Shown one piece after another: positions 52,068 through 61,091 of a stretch of 64,000 nt of DNA (position 1 is the first letter of the stretch; every line of letters starts with the position of its first letter). The notes beneath the pieces are model-generated. The model made no database searches, was not told the origin of the DNA, and saw only the letters and a list, made by a program, of their open reading frames with translations. This DNA comes from CAVSNH01 sp963729275 (GTDB lineage: Bacteria > Actinomycetota > Acidimicrobiia > Acidimicrobiales > RAAP-2). The translations under genes and the position numbers were made by a program. Where the stretch lies: contig CAVSNH010000007.1 of NCBI GenBank assembly GCA_963729275.1, positions 142,252-206,251 on the forward strand, read 5' to 3'.

Positions 52068-52715
52068 ATGAAGAACAAGCTCCTCGTCATCATTGCAACC
52101 GCCGCACTGGTCGTGGTGTGCGGAGCGTGCACCGCTGATCTGACGCCAGACGGCACGCCGTACACGTTCACCAATCCGAGCCCCGGCGAGGTCATAGTCA
52201 CGGCGGCGCCCACAGCGGGTGGAAACAACCGAGAAGCGTTTTGGTCTGCGAATGCGCCGACCGAACCGGATCCCGTAGTTTGCGCCACGTTCGCCAGTGG
52301 CACAGGACTCGACCAACAAGGGATCGTATTGCGGCGTGAGGGTGAGGACGAGCTGACGGTTACTCGCAACGTCATCTATGACGATTTCCAAACGTTCAAC
52401 TTCCACATTTGGAGTGGGCCGACCTACACATTGTTCGCACAGTTCAGCTTGACATTCCTGCCGTACGCACCGGCCACATATCCCCTCAACATTTGCGCCA
52501 CGATCACGGGCGACACGATGGAGTTCGTGGTGTGGACGGCGGGCCAAACACAACCGCCATGGGGCTCGACCACTCAAGGTGGATCGGCCACACTGCCAGC
52601 GTCGGCGCCGCCCACTGGTCAAGAAGGGTGGTTTGCCGGTCACATCGTTCCTGGCACGTCGAGCACCTACACCAACCTCACCGTTGATGGGGTTCCACTA
52701 ACAGGAGGTGTGTGA
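52068..52715 (+). CDS. Hypothetical lipoprotein
   Basis: 215 residues. A standard signal (KNKLLVIIATAALVVVCGACTADL) with a possible lipobox Cys is followed by a beta-rich domain (VTRNVIYDDFQTFNFHIWSG, TLFAQFSLTFLPYAP) and a Pro/Ser-rich end. No recognised domain. GAGAGGTAAC lies before the ATG. Base use is less GC-rich than in core genes. Likely exported and anchored; function unknown. Confidence 0.6.
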   Translation: MKNKLLVIIATAALVVVCGACTADLTPDGTPYTFTNPSPGEVIVTAAPTAGGNNREAFWSANAPTEPDPVVCATFASGTGLDQQGIVLRREGEDELTVTRNVIYDDFQTFNFHIWSGPTYTLFAQFSLTFLPYAPATYPLNICATITGDTMEFVVWTAGQTQPPWGSTTQGGSATLPASAPPTGQEGWFAGHIVPGTSSTYTNLTVDGVPLTGGV

Positions 52716-52908
52716 TGAGTAGACAGGAGGATGCCCAGACGTCCTCACAGAGCCGGCCACGTTAGACAGGATCAAGATTGCGACGTTGGCATGAAGAGCG
52801 CCTCGGTACCTCTACCACCCCGAAGTCCACGTTCGGATGGATGCGGGCCTCCGCGGATGGCGGTCGGCGCGGCAACTTCATCGTCGCCATGCGTCCGGAC
52901 AATGACTG

Positions 52909-54258
52909 TCATCCGAACGCGTAGATGATGGAGAGCTTCTTAGCTGTCGTCTCCCCACTGGTCAGCGTCACACGCTTTGGAATCGTGCTGATCGTTTCGG
53001 CGGTCGCTGTTTCATAGCCAGGATAGAGCAGCCATTTTCCCGGCGGCAACGTTGCAATGGTCACGGCCTCATTAGGGCTAGCGAAGCTGTCGACACACTC
53101 GATTGGCACGATCGTCCCGGTATACGGGGCGATGGTTGGACAGGCGAGCAGGATAGTTTCCTGGATGACTGTGCCGACGGGAACGTCCTTCACCTTGATC
53201 GTGCCGCTCACCGTCGCAGGAGCTATGTAGGGAATAGTGAAGTTCAGCGTGACAATCGAGCCTCCCGTGAGAGTGGTGCTTTGAATGGCGCTCAGGAACT
53301 GACCACCGAAAGGCGCTAGTTCGTAGAAGCCGGCCAGCTCCCACGGTCCTTGGGGAAGCACGAGCTGATAGGCCCCCCCGGAACCGGCGAAGGTGTACTC
53401 CGGAGAACTGCACGCGGTCGCGCCGCCCCCGGACCCTTTGCTCGGGGCCCCACTCGTCGGACATCCGCCAACGCCGGCCAAGGCGGAGAAGCCAGACGGA
53501 GCACCCGTGATGGTCACGGTTCCTTCGACCAGCGCATTCGTAGGCGTCTGGTAGGCGACCGCCAGGTTGTCGGTGACCGAGGACCCCTTGTGCAGCTTGA
53601 CCTCTCCGGGTACCTGGACGGTGGTCAGACCGAACTCGGTGTAGTAGCCGACGTAGAGGAGCCACGCGCCCTTGGACAGGGTGGGGATTGAGTACTCGGA
53701 GCTTCCAAGGCTGAGGAAGTCGGTCGCACACAGCGGTGAAGGGGTACCTGCGACGACGGGCGAATATGACGGACAGGCGATGACGGAGAGCTGCTCTACC
53801 GTGACCCCCGGAGGAACATCCGTCACGGTCGCCGTTCCCGTGATGCTGCTCGGCGTCTGGTAGTGGATGGCAATGTTCTGCCGGACCGTTTGGCCACCGA
53901 TAAGGGATATCGTTCTCGGCCGCCCGATGAAGGCGCCGCCGTTAAACCCCACCGAGTAGAACTCGCGCACCTCCCAGGCCCCAGCGGCGAGGGACAGGGT
54001 GTAACTGCCGCCAGAACCGGAAACAGCGAACTGGGGTGACGAACACAACCCTTTCGAGGCGGACGCTGGACATGCCGCCACGCCCACCTCACCACTGAAG
54101 CCGGCTGGCGCACCGATTACGACAACGTTCCCTGTGAGCGTGCCCATCGAGGTTGCCGCCGATGCTCCCGCGGCGGCCGCCGGCGAAGCCACGCCAAGCA
54201 GCCACGCCACCGCGAGCAGGGGAAGAACCGCTAACGCTGCAACGACCCGTCGAAGCAT
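52909..54258 (-). CDS. Exported protein with A-B-A-B repeat domains
   Basis: 449 residues, clear signal peptide ending near ASPAAAAGA. Four beta-sandwich-like repeats of about 100 residues follow in alternating order. A-type: GTLTGNVVVIGAPAGFSGEVGVAACP and GTVTITGAPSGFSALAGVGGCP. B-type: TGTATVTDVPPGVTVEQLSVIACP and SGTIKVKDVPVGTVIQETILLACP. Each unit has a CP near residue 27 and a late KGxWLLYxGY or GxWExxxFY strand, resembling carboxypeptidase-regulatory-like folds. The ATG is fixed by GGGGAGGTG. No catalytic motif; may be a surface or matrix protein. Confidence 0.7.
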   Translation of the reverse strand: MLRRVVAALAVLPLLAVAWLLGVASPAAAAGASAATSMGTLTGNVVVIGAPAGFSGEVGVAACPASASKGLCSSPQFAVSGSGGSYTLSLAAGAWEVREFYSVGFNGGAFIGRPRTISLIGGQTVRQNIAIHYQTPSSITGTATVTDVPPGVTVEQLSVIACPSYSPVVAGTPSPLCATDFLSLGSSEYSIPTLSKGAWLLYVGYYTEFGLTTVQVPGEVKLHKGSSVTDNLAVAYQTPTNALVEGTVTITGAPSGFSALAGVGGCPTSGAPSKGSGGGATACSSPEYTFAGSGGAYQLVLPQGPWELAGFYELAPFGGQFLSAIQSTTLTGGSIVTLNFTIPYIAPATVSGTIKVKDVPVGTVIQETILLACPTIAPYTGTIVPIECVDSFASPNEAVTIATLPPGKWLLYPGYETATAETISTIPKRVTLTSGETTAKKLSIIYAFG

Positions 54259-54328
54259 GAAGGCACCTCCCCTTTGCCTTGTACGAATACTACCGACTGC
54301 CACCTTCGAGTTCACTTGCCGTCCGGAC

Positions 54329-54592
54329 TCAGCTCCCGGCGCTCCCCCACCACCTCGTACTTCTCCAACGGGTAGATGCATGCCACCTCGCGTATCGCCG
54401 CTGGCAACGCCCACTCTCATCCATGGCCTGTGCCTCGACCGTGACCACCATCTGGTCCCCGTCGGCCCGGTAGCCGACGACCTTGTCGGCCGAACGCATC
54501 AGGCCGTCAAGAAACTGGCGTGCGGTCGAGTCGAGTGGCTGCCCCACCCGAACCTCGACCTCGAACCGCACGGGGATGAGGGTATCGAACAT
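54329..54592 (-). CDS. Small hypothetical protein
   Basis: About 87 residues starting MFDTLIPVRFEVEVRV. The first 60 residues have the alternation expected of a small alpha/beta protein (RQFLDGLMRSADKVVGYRADGDQMVVTVEAQ), but the tail is Arg/Trp-rich. No recognised family and no strong ribosome-binding site. It might be real; the alternative is a chance frame. Confidence 0.3.
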   Translation of the reverse strand: MFDTLIPVRFEVEVRVGQPLDSTARQFLDGLMRSADKVVGYRADGDQMVVTVEAQAMDESGRCQRRYARWHASTRWRSTRWWGSAGS

Positions 54593-55170
54593 ATGTTCGT
54601 AGAGCAACCGTCGGGGCCGGCAGGCTCAAGATTCTGAACGGCATCGGCGATGGTCGAGGGAGGCACTTTGACTGCCGTGGCCACGTCGCGAGAACCGCCT
54701 CTTTCTGCGCGCTGGATTTTGATTGCCGAGGACGCCGAGCACCCGAACCACCTTTGCTGGCCCTCGCCTTCGAGGACGGGTCGGTGATTGCGGAGACCGT
54801 GTCGAACACCTTCCTGGATGGCGACAAGCGATGGACACCCGAGCAAGAGGAGACCTCGGAAGGGCTGACGACCCGAACATCTTCACCACCAACACGTCCG
54901 CTGGCAGATGATGCCGGAGCCGGAGTAGGGCCGGCCGGAAGCCCCCGCTCGACGGGGCCGGCCGTGGGAACCTTCTGGGCGCAACCTGGGGTTGGCCTAG
55001 AGACCGTCTTTCACTGCCCGTTTGTGGCCCGGATTGATGTTGACCGGAGGCGGGGGCTGACCCCGAGACGGCGCAGAGGACTCCCAGCAGTCGACCCTTA
55101 CGCCCGCTTACCCTCCGCTAAAGTGCATGCTCGATGGCGGCGACGGCCGGCGGAGTGCTCCCGTTGCATC
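54593..55170. other. Long gap before the anti-sigma-type gene
   Basis: Nearly 580 bp. Several frames are open on both strands (the downstream plus-strand frame runs from 54754), but their compositions are Arg/Ser/Pro-rich and I recognise no family. Probably non-coding or decayed sequence, with the downstream promoter near its end. Confidence 0.35.
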
Positions 55171-56064
55171 ATGGAAACAACTGAGTTCAACCTGGCGGCG
55201 AATCCGTCGAGCTGTGGGGAGGCGCGGACCGAGGTCCTTAGGGTGCTCGACGGCGCACCCGACAACATCCGCGACACTGCCGCGTTGCTGACGTCCGAAC
55301 TTGTCGCCAACGCACTTCTGCACGCAGCCAGCCCTCTCACCCTAAGGGTCATACGGGACGGACCTCTAGTTCGCGTAGAGGTCGGAGACGCCGGAACGAT
55401 GCCTCCGGCGGTAAAACCCTACGGGCCTGACAGCCGGACAGGTCGAGGTCTGAAGATGTTGGACGCGCTGGCGGAACAGTGGGGATGGCAACCGTCAGAG
55501 CCTGGTAAGACCGTCTGGTTTGAGCTCTCCGAGGATGGGCGACGCGCCACAGGAGTATCCCGTGGCATGAGGCGCCCGTCGGACGCAGTCGTGGTCGACC
55601 CGTACCCTTCTGGTGTTCCAATCGTGTTCATCCACGCACCCGTTCAGGCGATGATACGTAGCGGAGCGTGCTACGACGCGTTGTACCGTGAACTGCGCAG
55701 CCGTGCGGCGGACGACATCCCGGCTGCCGCGGACGGCGCTCCAGCGAAGCTCCTAGACCTACTCGGCGAGCTAAGCACCCACTTTCGTGGATTCGGCCGA
55801 AACCCGGAGGAAATCTGGGAGCGAGCGATCAGTGATGCGCTCACTCATGTAGACGTATCTTTTCGTCTTCCCCGAGAGGCAGGGTCGATGGTCGAAGCTT
55901 ACGGGCGACTTCTTGATGGCGTCGAGGGGTACTGCCAAGAATGGCTGCCCAAGGTCGTACCCACGGATGAAGCCCGCGCCGTCAGACGATGGGCATTCGG
56001 CGAAGTCACGAGGCAGTGCCGAGGCGAGCAGCCTCGGCCGTGGAAGGACGTGGACAGCACCTAG
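55171..56064 (+). CDS. HATPase anti-sigma-like protein with extra C-terminal domain
   Basis: 297 residues. The first 130 form an RsbW-type histidine-kinase-like ATPase: N-box LLTSELVANALLHA, G1 VRVEVGDAG, G2 GRGLKMLDALAEQWGW. Such domains bind anti-sigma antagonists and sigma factors. Residues about 150-297 form a separate helical domain (ALYRELRSRAADDI, KLLDLLGELSTHFRGFG, EEIWERAISDALTHVDV) without a recognised family. ATG at 55171 puts the ATPase at the N terminus; the open frame extends upstream to 54754 with no homology. The STAS protein at 34409 is a possible partner class. Confidence 0.75.
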   Translation: METTEFNLAANPSSCGEARTEVLRVLDGAPDNIRDTAALLTSELVANALLHAASPLTLRVIRDGPLVRVEVGDAGTMPPAVKPYGPDSRTGRGLKMLDALAEQWGWQPSEPGKTVWFELSEDGRRATGVSRGMRRPSDAVVVDPYPSGVPIVFIHAPVQAMIRSGACYDALYRELRSRAADDIPAAADGAPAKLLDLLGELSTHFRGFGRNPEEIWERAISDALTHVDVSFRLPREAGSMVEAYGRLLDGVEGYCQEWLPKVVPTDEARAVRRWAFGEVTRQCRGEQPRPWKDVDST

Positions 56065-56208
56065 CCGCGGAGTATTCCACCCGGGTTGCTTCCCACTCTT
56101 GCCGTCCGGCAAATCACAAGGTTGGACTGCGGACGCCGGCGCGACGGGAGACGGAGCCGAACTGGAACCTGGAACCCGCGTGCCACTAGGTTCACGGCGG
56201 AGGCAGGT

Positions 56209-56793
56209 ATGGGTTCGACTGATGCAGTGGCCCAATACGAAACGGCGTCAGCAGCCGCAGATATTGACGCCCTGATGGAGACGTTGGCACCCGACGCCGA
56301 ACTCATCTCCCCCCTCGTAGCGAACGCAGTCATCCGCGGTCACAAGGACCTTCGAGTCCTCCTGGAGGCCGTTTACACCACCATCCACGACCTTAGATGG
56401 AGTGAGCGGTTTGACAATGACTACACAGTGGTCATGCTTGGCGAAGCAAAGGTCGGTCCATTCAGGATTGGGGACGCCGCAGTCATCGAACTCGCGGAGG
56501 ACGGCTCGATACGACGCATTCGACCACATCTCCGTCCATGGCTTGCAACGACGTTCTTTGCTCTAAGGGTGTTCGCCAAGGTAGCGAAGCACCCCGGTCT
56601 GCTTCGACGGTCGTGGCGCCCGGCTGATTCACGCCTGCCTGTCGCAGGCGGAGACGATGTAGTTGCCGTTCGCACCGAGGCGAAACGATTGACGGCAGGT
56701 CCGTTCCCAGTTTGGTTCCTGCGCTTGAGGTCGAGCACCCATCGGGGTGCGAGCCCAGGACAAGGACAGGGGCGACAGGGCCGCTTTCGCTGA
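56209..56793 (+). CDS. SnoaL/NTF2-like protein
   Basis: 194 residues. The first 125 match the NTF2/SnoaL-like cone fold: YETASAAADIDALMETLAPDAELISPL, VIRGHKDLRVLLEAVYTTI and DAAVIELAEDGSIRRIRPHLRPW. GGAGGCAGGT lies before ATG 56209. The C-terminal 50 residues (from about DSRLPVAGG) are low in hydrophobic order and Arg/Gly-rich, so the end of the gene could be altered by a frameshift. Relatives act as isomerases, cyclases or binding proteins. Confidence 0.65.
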   Translation: MGSTDAVAQYETASAAADIDALMETLAPDAELISPLVANAVIRGHKDLRVLLEAVYTTIHDLRWSERFDNDYTVVMLGEAKVGPFRIGDAAVIELAEDGSIRRIRPHLRPWLATTFFALRVFAKVAKHPGLLRRSWRPADSRLPVAGGDDVVAVRTEAKRLTAGPFPVWFLRLRSSTHRGASPGQGQGRQGRFR

Positions 56794-57200
56794 CGCGTTG
56801 AGTTGACGCTCCGCCATCCCACTCCGCCGACCGTTGAAGCTATCGCCAGTCGCCGAGGGCATCCCGCGCCTCTCCACACCGCTCTACGCACGTCGGCGTG
56901 GTCGCTCTCCACGTCCAACACAGCACCGTACGCAAATTTCACCCGAGGGTCGGCACCGTACTCGTAGACCCGCACTGGGACGGTGCAGAGCAGTTGGCTC
57001 GTCGGTGCCTCTCGTCGGTGCCTCTCGTCGGTGCCTCATCCGTACCTCGACCAATCGACGCTGCTCGTCGTTTACATGGGAGTTGTCGCCGGGGCCGTAG
57101 GAGACCCAGCCGTCCGTGCTCATGCGGTCCATTCTGCTCAAAAGGGTGGGGCAAGCTGCTGGCGGCTCGGCTGAGAAGCGTCGTATGGCACATTGGTCCC
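56794..57200. other. Gap with a 13-bp tandem repeat
   Basis: About 400 bp without a confident gene. A minus-strand frame of about 85 codons (56884-57141) is open but unrecognised. The striking feature is a three-copy 13-bp repeat at 56999-57037. The downstream methyltransferase promoter should lie here. Confidence 0.4.
56999..57037. repeat. Three perfect 13-bp tandem repeats
   Basis: Three contiguous copies of TCGTCGGTGCCTC, about 165 bp upstream of the methyltransferase start. Could serve as a spaced binding array or be a slippage product. Confidence 0.9.
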
Positions 57201-57911
57201 GTGTACACGGACGCCGCTCCCCTCTACGACCTCATCCATGAGGCCAAGGGCCGCAACGCTGACTCGGAGGCCGACGCCTTCGTCCGAGAGATTCGTCAGC
57301 GGAACCGAGGTGCTCGAACACTGCTCGACGTCGCCTGTGGTACCGGGGCCAACCTTCCGAGGTTTGCGGAGTCCTTCGATGTCATGGGCCTCGACGCCAG
57401 CGAAAGCATGGTGAGTCTGGCCCGGGAAAAGTGCCCGGACGTGGAGTTCGTGACTGCCGACATGCGGACCTTTGACCTGGGACGCCACTTCGACGCCATC
57501 GTCAGCCTGTTCAGCGGCATCGGCTACTTGGTCGAGGAATCGGACCTACGGGAGGCCATCAGCACCATGGCGAAACATCTGAACCCTGGCGGTGTAGTCA
57601 TGCTCGAAGGCTGGGTCGAAGTGGACCAATGGCTGGGCTCGGCAGTGAGCGTTGATTGCTGTCGGACTCATAATGCTGCAATCGCCAGAGTGACGCGTTC
57701 GAGCGCAGATGGCATGAGGTCCAGCTTTACGTGCAGGTACACCGTGGCGACCAATGAGGGCATCGACACGATCGATGAGCATCACGTAATGCGGCTGGCA
57801 GACTCAGACGAGTTCGCCTCAGCCTACGAAGACGCTGGACTCAGTTTCGAGCGACTGCCGAATCTCCTACGTGAAGGGCGGGCTGTATACGTCGGAGTTG
57901 CAGGCAACTGA
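57201..57911 (+). CDS. Class I SAM-dependent methyltransferase
   Basis: 236-residue methyltransferase like those acting on sugar amines or small molecules. Motif I LLDVACGTGANLPRF, motif II MGLDASESMVSLARE, motif III FDAIVSLFSGIGYLVEE. N-terminal AAPLYDLIHEAKGRNADSE is typical of this group. Start taken as GTG 57201; longer frames upstream are unlikely. No neighbouring biosynthetic genes. Converges on the beta-helix gene. Confidence 0.82.
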   Translation: MYTDAAPLYDLIHEAKGRNADSEADAFVREIRQRNRGARTLLDVACGTGANLPRFAESFDVMGLDASESMVSLAREKCPDVEFVTADMRTFDLGRHFDAIVSLFSGIGYLVEESDLREAISTMAKHLNPGGVVMLEGWVEVDQWLGSAVSVDCCRTHNAAIARVTRSSADGMRSSFTCRYTVATNEGIDTIDEHHVMRLADSDEFASAYEDAGLSFERLPNLLREGRAVYVGVAGN

Positions 57912-57967
57912 CCTCCCTCAATGCCTGGCAGAGCAGCTACCATCAGTGCCCTCAGGATGCGAAACGC

Positions 57968-59315
57968 TCAACGCTCGACCTTAACCCTCGACTCTGCATC
58001 GTGCCCACCGGCCGGTGCCGGGAGGGGCGAGTCGACGAGCGTGAGGTGGCCGCCGTCGGTCACCGAGATCGACGGCCCTTGGGGAGCCCATTCTCCCGGC
58101 TTCCGGGTGATGTTCACATGATTGAACTCCATGCGCCCAGGCCCGGCGATCCTGATCCCGGCCACGTTGCAACCGCTGTCGGTGTCCCGGTCGAGCTCGT
58201 AGGAGCCACCGTTGAACGTCACCAGCTGGCCGGAGGCGGCGGCGTCGTCGAGCATGTGCACATGGGACTGGCACTGGCAGTTGTTGAAGGTGATCGGTCC
58301 CTGGAGGGCCTCGATGATGTGGATCCCCACCTGGTCGTGGGCGTTGTTGATGGTCACGTTCCCCGAACCGATGTTCGGGAGGTCGCTCTCGAAGTCCCAG
58401 CCAGCTTCGCCGGTGAAGCTCACACTCACATTGTCCAAGGTCGAGTCCTCGACGTAGCCCATGGTGATCCCTTGGCGGCCGGCACGGGTCACGGTCAAAC
58501 CGTTCACATACAGGTCGGTCACGGGCGCTTTGTCGACGCCGAATTGGGAGAAGAGCGTCATCCCGTCGCCGAAGGTGTCGTTGGTGGCCACGTTGAGGAT
58601 CTTGACAAACGAGCTCGAGAGGATGTCCAGCCCGGCCTCGCCCACCATTGTCCTGTGGTAGCCGCCGAGCTCGTTGGTCCCGTTCAGAACCACGTTCTCG
58701 ATGGTCACGTCAGTGGTGTTCTTGACCCGGATGATGGGCATCACGCCTGAGCCCGTATTGGTGTGCACCGGGTCGTTGTAGGTGCCGCCGTCGATGGTGA
58801 CCGGCTTGGTGATCTTAATGCCGGTTGTGACATAGCAGCCGGAGCCGTGGAACACGCCCCCGGACGGCAGTGCCTCGATGGCCGCCGCCGGATCGGGCTG
58901 GCATCCCTTCGACGAGCGAGGCGTTATTGGGCTTGGCCGATGGCGGGACGGTGGTGGTGGTCGTCGTCGTGCTGGGCACGGACACCTTGGGGGTGACCAC
59001 GGCTGCCGTCACCGGAGGCTTCGTCGTCGTGGGCGTGGTGGTCGTCGTCGCGGTTGCTAGGTCGTGAGGGACGGTCGTCGTTGTCGTCGTCGAGATGTGC
59101 GGGACGGTCGTCGTTGTCGTCGGTGTCTTGGGAAAGGTTGCAGCCGAGCCCGATCGGCCAGTTCCTCCGCCACCGCTGGCGGCCGCCGCCGGCAACTGGG
59201 TCACCAGCAAAGCAGCGGCTGTTGCCACCGCGGCCGCCAGTCCGATCGGCGATTTGCGATTGTCCCGCCGGCAGCGGGGGGTTGGGTTACTGTCGCGATC
59301 CGCTCGCTCGGACAT
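57968..59315 (-). pseudogene. Exported right-handed beta-helix protein, frameshifted
   Basis: Two overlapping frames form one protein. The 5' frame (ATG 59315, GGAGGGGAGGGCG before it) encodes a signal peptide and a long Thr/Pro-rich linker and runs out of frame after KPNNASLVEG near 58910. The 3' frame continues as GCQPDPAAAIEALPSGGVF and then about 290 residues of parallel beta-helix repeats (VTIENVVLNGTNELGG, VKILNVATNDTFGDGM, LDNVSVSFTGEAGWDFES). A single-base shift separates them. It could be a sequencing error or real inactivation; the helix resembles pectate-lyase-like carbohydrate enzymes. Confidence 0.75.
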
Positions 59316-59692
59316 CGCCCTCCCCTCCCGAGGGGCCGGGGCCGAGCATCAGATCCCCGCCGTCGGTGCTCTAACTCAACAGCCTGGCCGACTCGTGGAG
59401 TCGCGTGGTTTTGCGTCTCCCCTCGCGACGGTTTCCCTATCCATTTTCCGGATCCTCACGGCTGAACCATGAAATCTTCGCGTCAGAACAGTGACGCAAC
59501 TATCGCTCGACTCTGAGTGTCGTGGTAGCTAGCCGATTGCCGGCGCACGGTCCTTGGGAAGAAAGGGGTCACCCGCTGTCCCGTGTCGAATTACGAGCCG
59601 GGGTCGATGGTGATCGTGAATGTCGTCTCGGCGGTATTCTGAACCTTCGGTTTTCCAAAGCTGGTGTCAGTCAACCACGAGAGCGAAATCGC
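59316..59692. other. Gap between the beta-helix gene and the dioxygenase
   Basis: About 375 bp without a confident gene. It should contain the promoter of the beta-helix gene. A minus-strand stretch (about 59609-59692) in frame with the dioxygenase stop reads like the end of a beta-rich protein but has no start. Confidence 0.35.
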
Positions 59693-60610
59693 TCATCGGG
59701 AGACAATGGGGCCTTCGCCGATGAGGGGGGCGGTCTCTGTGGCTCCATGAGGGTGAAAGGCCAGGGGAGCCGAGCCTCTGACGCTCGTACGAAACATCTC
59801 CCGCCGCAAACCCAAATAGTCGTTGAGCGCATTGTGCATCGTGCAGCGGTTGTCCCAGATCGCCAGCGTCTGCTCGGCCCAGCGGAAGCGGCACGTGAAG
59901 TTCTCGTTGGTGGCGTGGTGGTAGAGGTAATCGAGCAATGGTTGAGACTCGGCGGGGCTCCAGCCCTCGAACCTGGTCGTATACACGGGGTTCACGTACA
60001 GGGCGGCCCGATGAGTCACGGGGTGCTCGACGACCGCAGGATGGCTGTGCTCCTTGAACGCCTCCGGCGAGGGAGCGATTGCCATGGACGTGAGGTCCTT
60101 CACCTGGTCCAAGAATCCGCCTGTTCCGTAGGCCATGCCCGCCGAGTGCACGGCCCGAAGCCCAGCAAGGGTTGCTTTCAGACCTCGGGACAGCGATTCG
60201 TGGGCCAGGTACTGATTGGACCAGATCGTGTCTCCCCCGAAGGCCGGGACCTCGGCGGCGTGGAGCAACGTGTAGGAGGGTGGCTCGGGGAGATAGCTCA
60301 GGTCGCTGTGCCAGGCGTTAGCGAAGTTGAGTTGATCGGTGGGCTCCTTGATCACCCGGATGACAAAGGGCCGGTCCTCCAGCGGTGTCACGAACGGGGT
60401 GGTGTCCCTTCCGCCGAGGAGGTCAGTCACCCGTTCGAGGTCGTCCAAGTCCAGATCCTGGTCGGGGAGGAACACAACAGAGTGTTGGGCCAGGGCCTCG
60501 CGGACTCCCTCGAGTTGCTCACTGTCATCGACCTTGGTGAGGTCCACGCCGGTCACGATGGCACCGATGGCACCAGCTATAGGACGCACGTCCAAGTCCA
60601 TCGCTCGCAT
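59693..60610 (-). CDS. TauD/TfdA-family dioxygenase, second copy
   Basis: 305-residue Fe(II)/2-oxoglutarate dioxygenase. Iron ligands are His and Asp in NAWHSDLSYL and His in RCTMHNALNDY; the 2-oxoglutarate Arg is in MFRTSVRGSAP. N terminus VRPIAGAIGAIVTGVDL fits the family. ATG 60610 (MRAMDLDV) or 60601 are both possible. It differs considerably from the copy at 18196, so probably acts on another substrate. A 15-bp direct repeat lies about 45 bp upstream. Confidence 0.86.
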   Translation of the reverse strand: MRAMDLDVRPIAGAIGAIVTGVDLTKVDDSEQLEGVREALAQHSVVFLPDQDLDLDDLERVTDLLGGRDTTPFVTPLEDRPFVIRVIKEPTDQLNFANAWHSDLSYLPEPPSYTLLHAAEVPAFGGDTIWSNQYLAHESLSRGLKATLAGLRAVHSAGMAYGTGGFLDQVKDLTSMAIAPSPEAFKEHSHPAVVEHPVTHRAALYVNPVYTTRFEGWSPAESQPLLDYLYHHATNENFTCRFRWAEQTLAIWDNRCTMHNALNDYLGLRREMFRTSVRGSAPLAFHPHGATETAPLIGEGPIVSR

Positions 60611-60651
60611 TCTCTCATCATGCGGAAAGGCATGCCCCGGAGTAGGTCCTC

Positions 60652-60681
60652 TTTGATTCACCCGAGTTTGATTCACCCGAG
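60652..60681. repeat. 15-bp tandem repeat in the dioxygenase upstream region
   Basis: Two perfect adjacent copies of TTTGATTCACCCGAG, 42 bp upstream of the dioxygenase start. The position suits an activator or repressor site, though slippage alone could produce it. Confidence 0.9.
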
Positions 60682-60930
60682 CGTCGGCTGGACAGGTCAG
60701 TTTGGCCGACGTTCCGAGAAGCCGTCTCATACATCAGACAGGAGCGGCTCGATCGCAATCCTGGATCGGCTGCATTACGGCCATCCAGTGCATTATCGGA
60801 TTTCCCGGGGGTGACAACTCCGGTCGTCGCTGCCGGCCAGTTTTCGAAATCTGAGCGTCAGACGGACAAACGACGGACACGATTCCCAGATCACCGTTGT
60901 TAATCAACCATTTCCATGGCCTGACCAGGG

Positions 60931-61004
60931 TGGGCGCTAGAGGACTCGAACCTCCGACCTCAGCCGTGTGAAGGCTGCGCTCTAACCAACTGAGCTAAAC
61001 GCCC
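60931..61004 (-). tRNA. tRNA-Val (anticodon CAC)
   Basis: 74-nt cloverleaf on the minus strand. Acceptor GGGCGTT pairs with AGCGCCC, the D-arm is GCTCAGTTGGTTAGAGC, the anticodon stem CAGCC/GGCTG encloses loop TTCACAC (anticodon CAC), and the T-arm is GGAGG TTCGAGT CCTCT. Discriminator base A. CCA is not encoded, as in many actinobacterial tRNAs. Confidence 0.95.
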
Positions 61005-61091
61005 GAATCCTCGGCAAGCAGCCGAACCGGTCGCCCATCGTAGCCCCGGGGTTCATCGACAGTCGGGGGTGGCAGTGAAAAAGGTGCTGCT

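Noticed and set aside
53672..53863. Plus-strand frames inside the A-B-A-B gene
   Set aside because: They mirror minus-strand coding and contain no independent signals.
54754..55170. Upstream extension of the anti-sigma-type gene (139 extra codons)
   Set aside because: The added residues are Arg/Ser/Pro-rich without homology, while the ATPase fold begins properly at the ATG at 55171.
56884..57141. Minus-strand frame of about 85 codons with a plausible first half
   Set aside because: Its sequence crosses the 13-bp repeats and ends in Arg-rich noise; no ribosome-binding site and no recognised family.
59609..59692. Read-through of the dioxygenase stop giving about 27 beta-like residues ending DPGS
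   Set aside because: TGA is a firm stop here, and the dioxygenase already has its complete fold; probably decayed or chance sequence.
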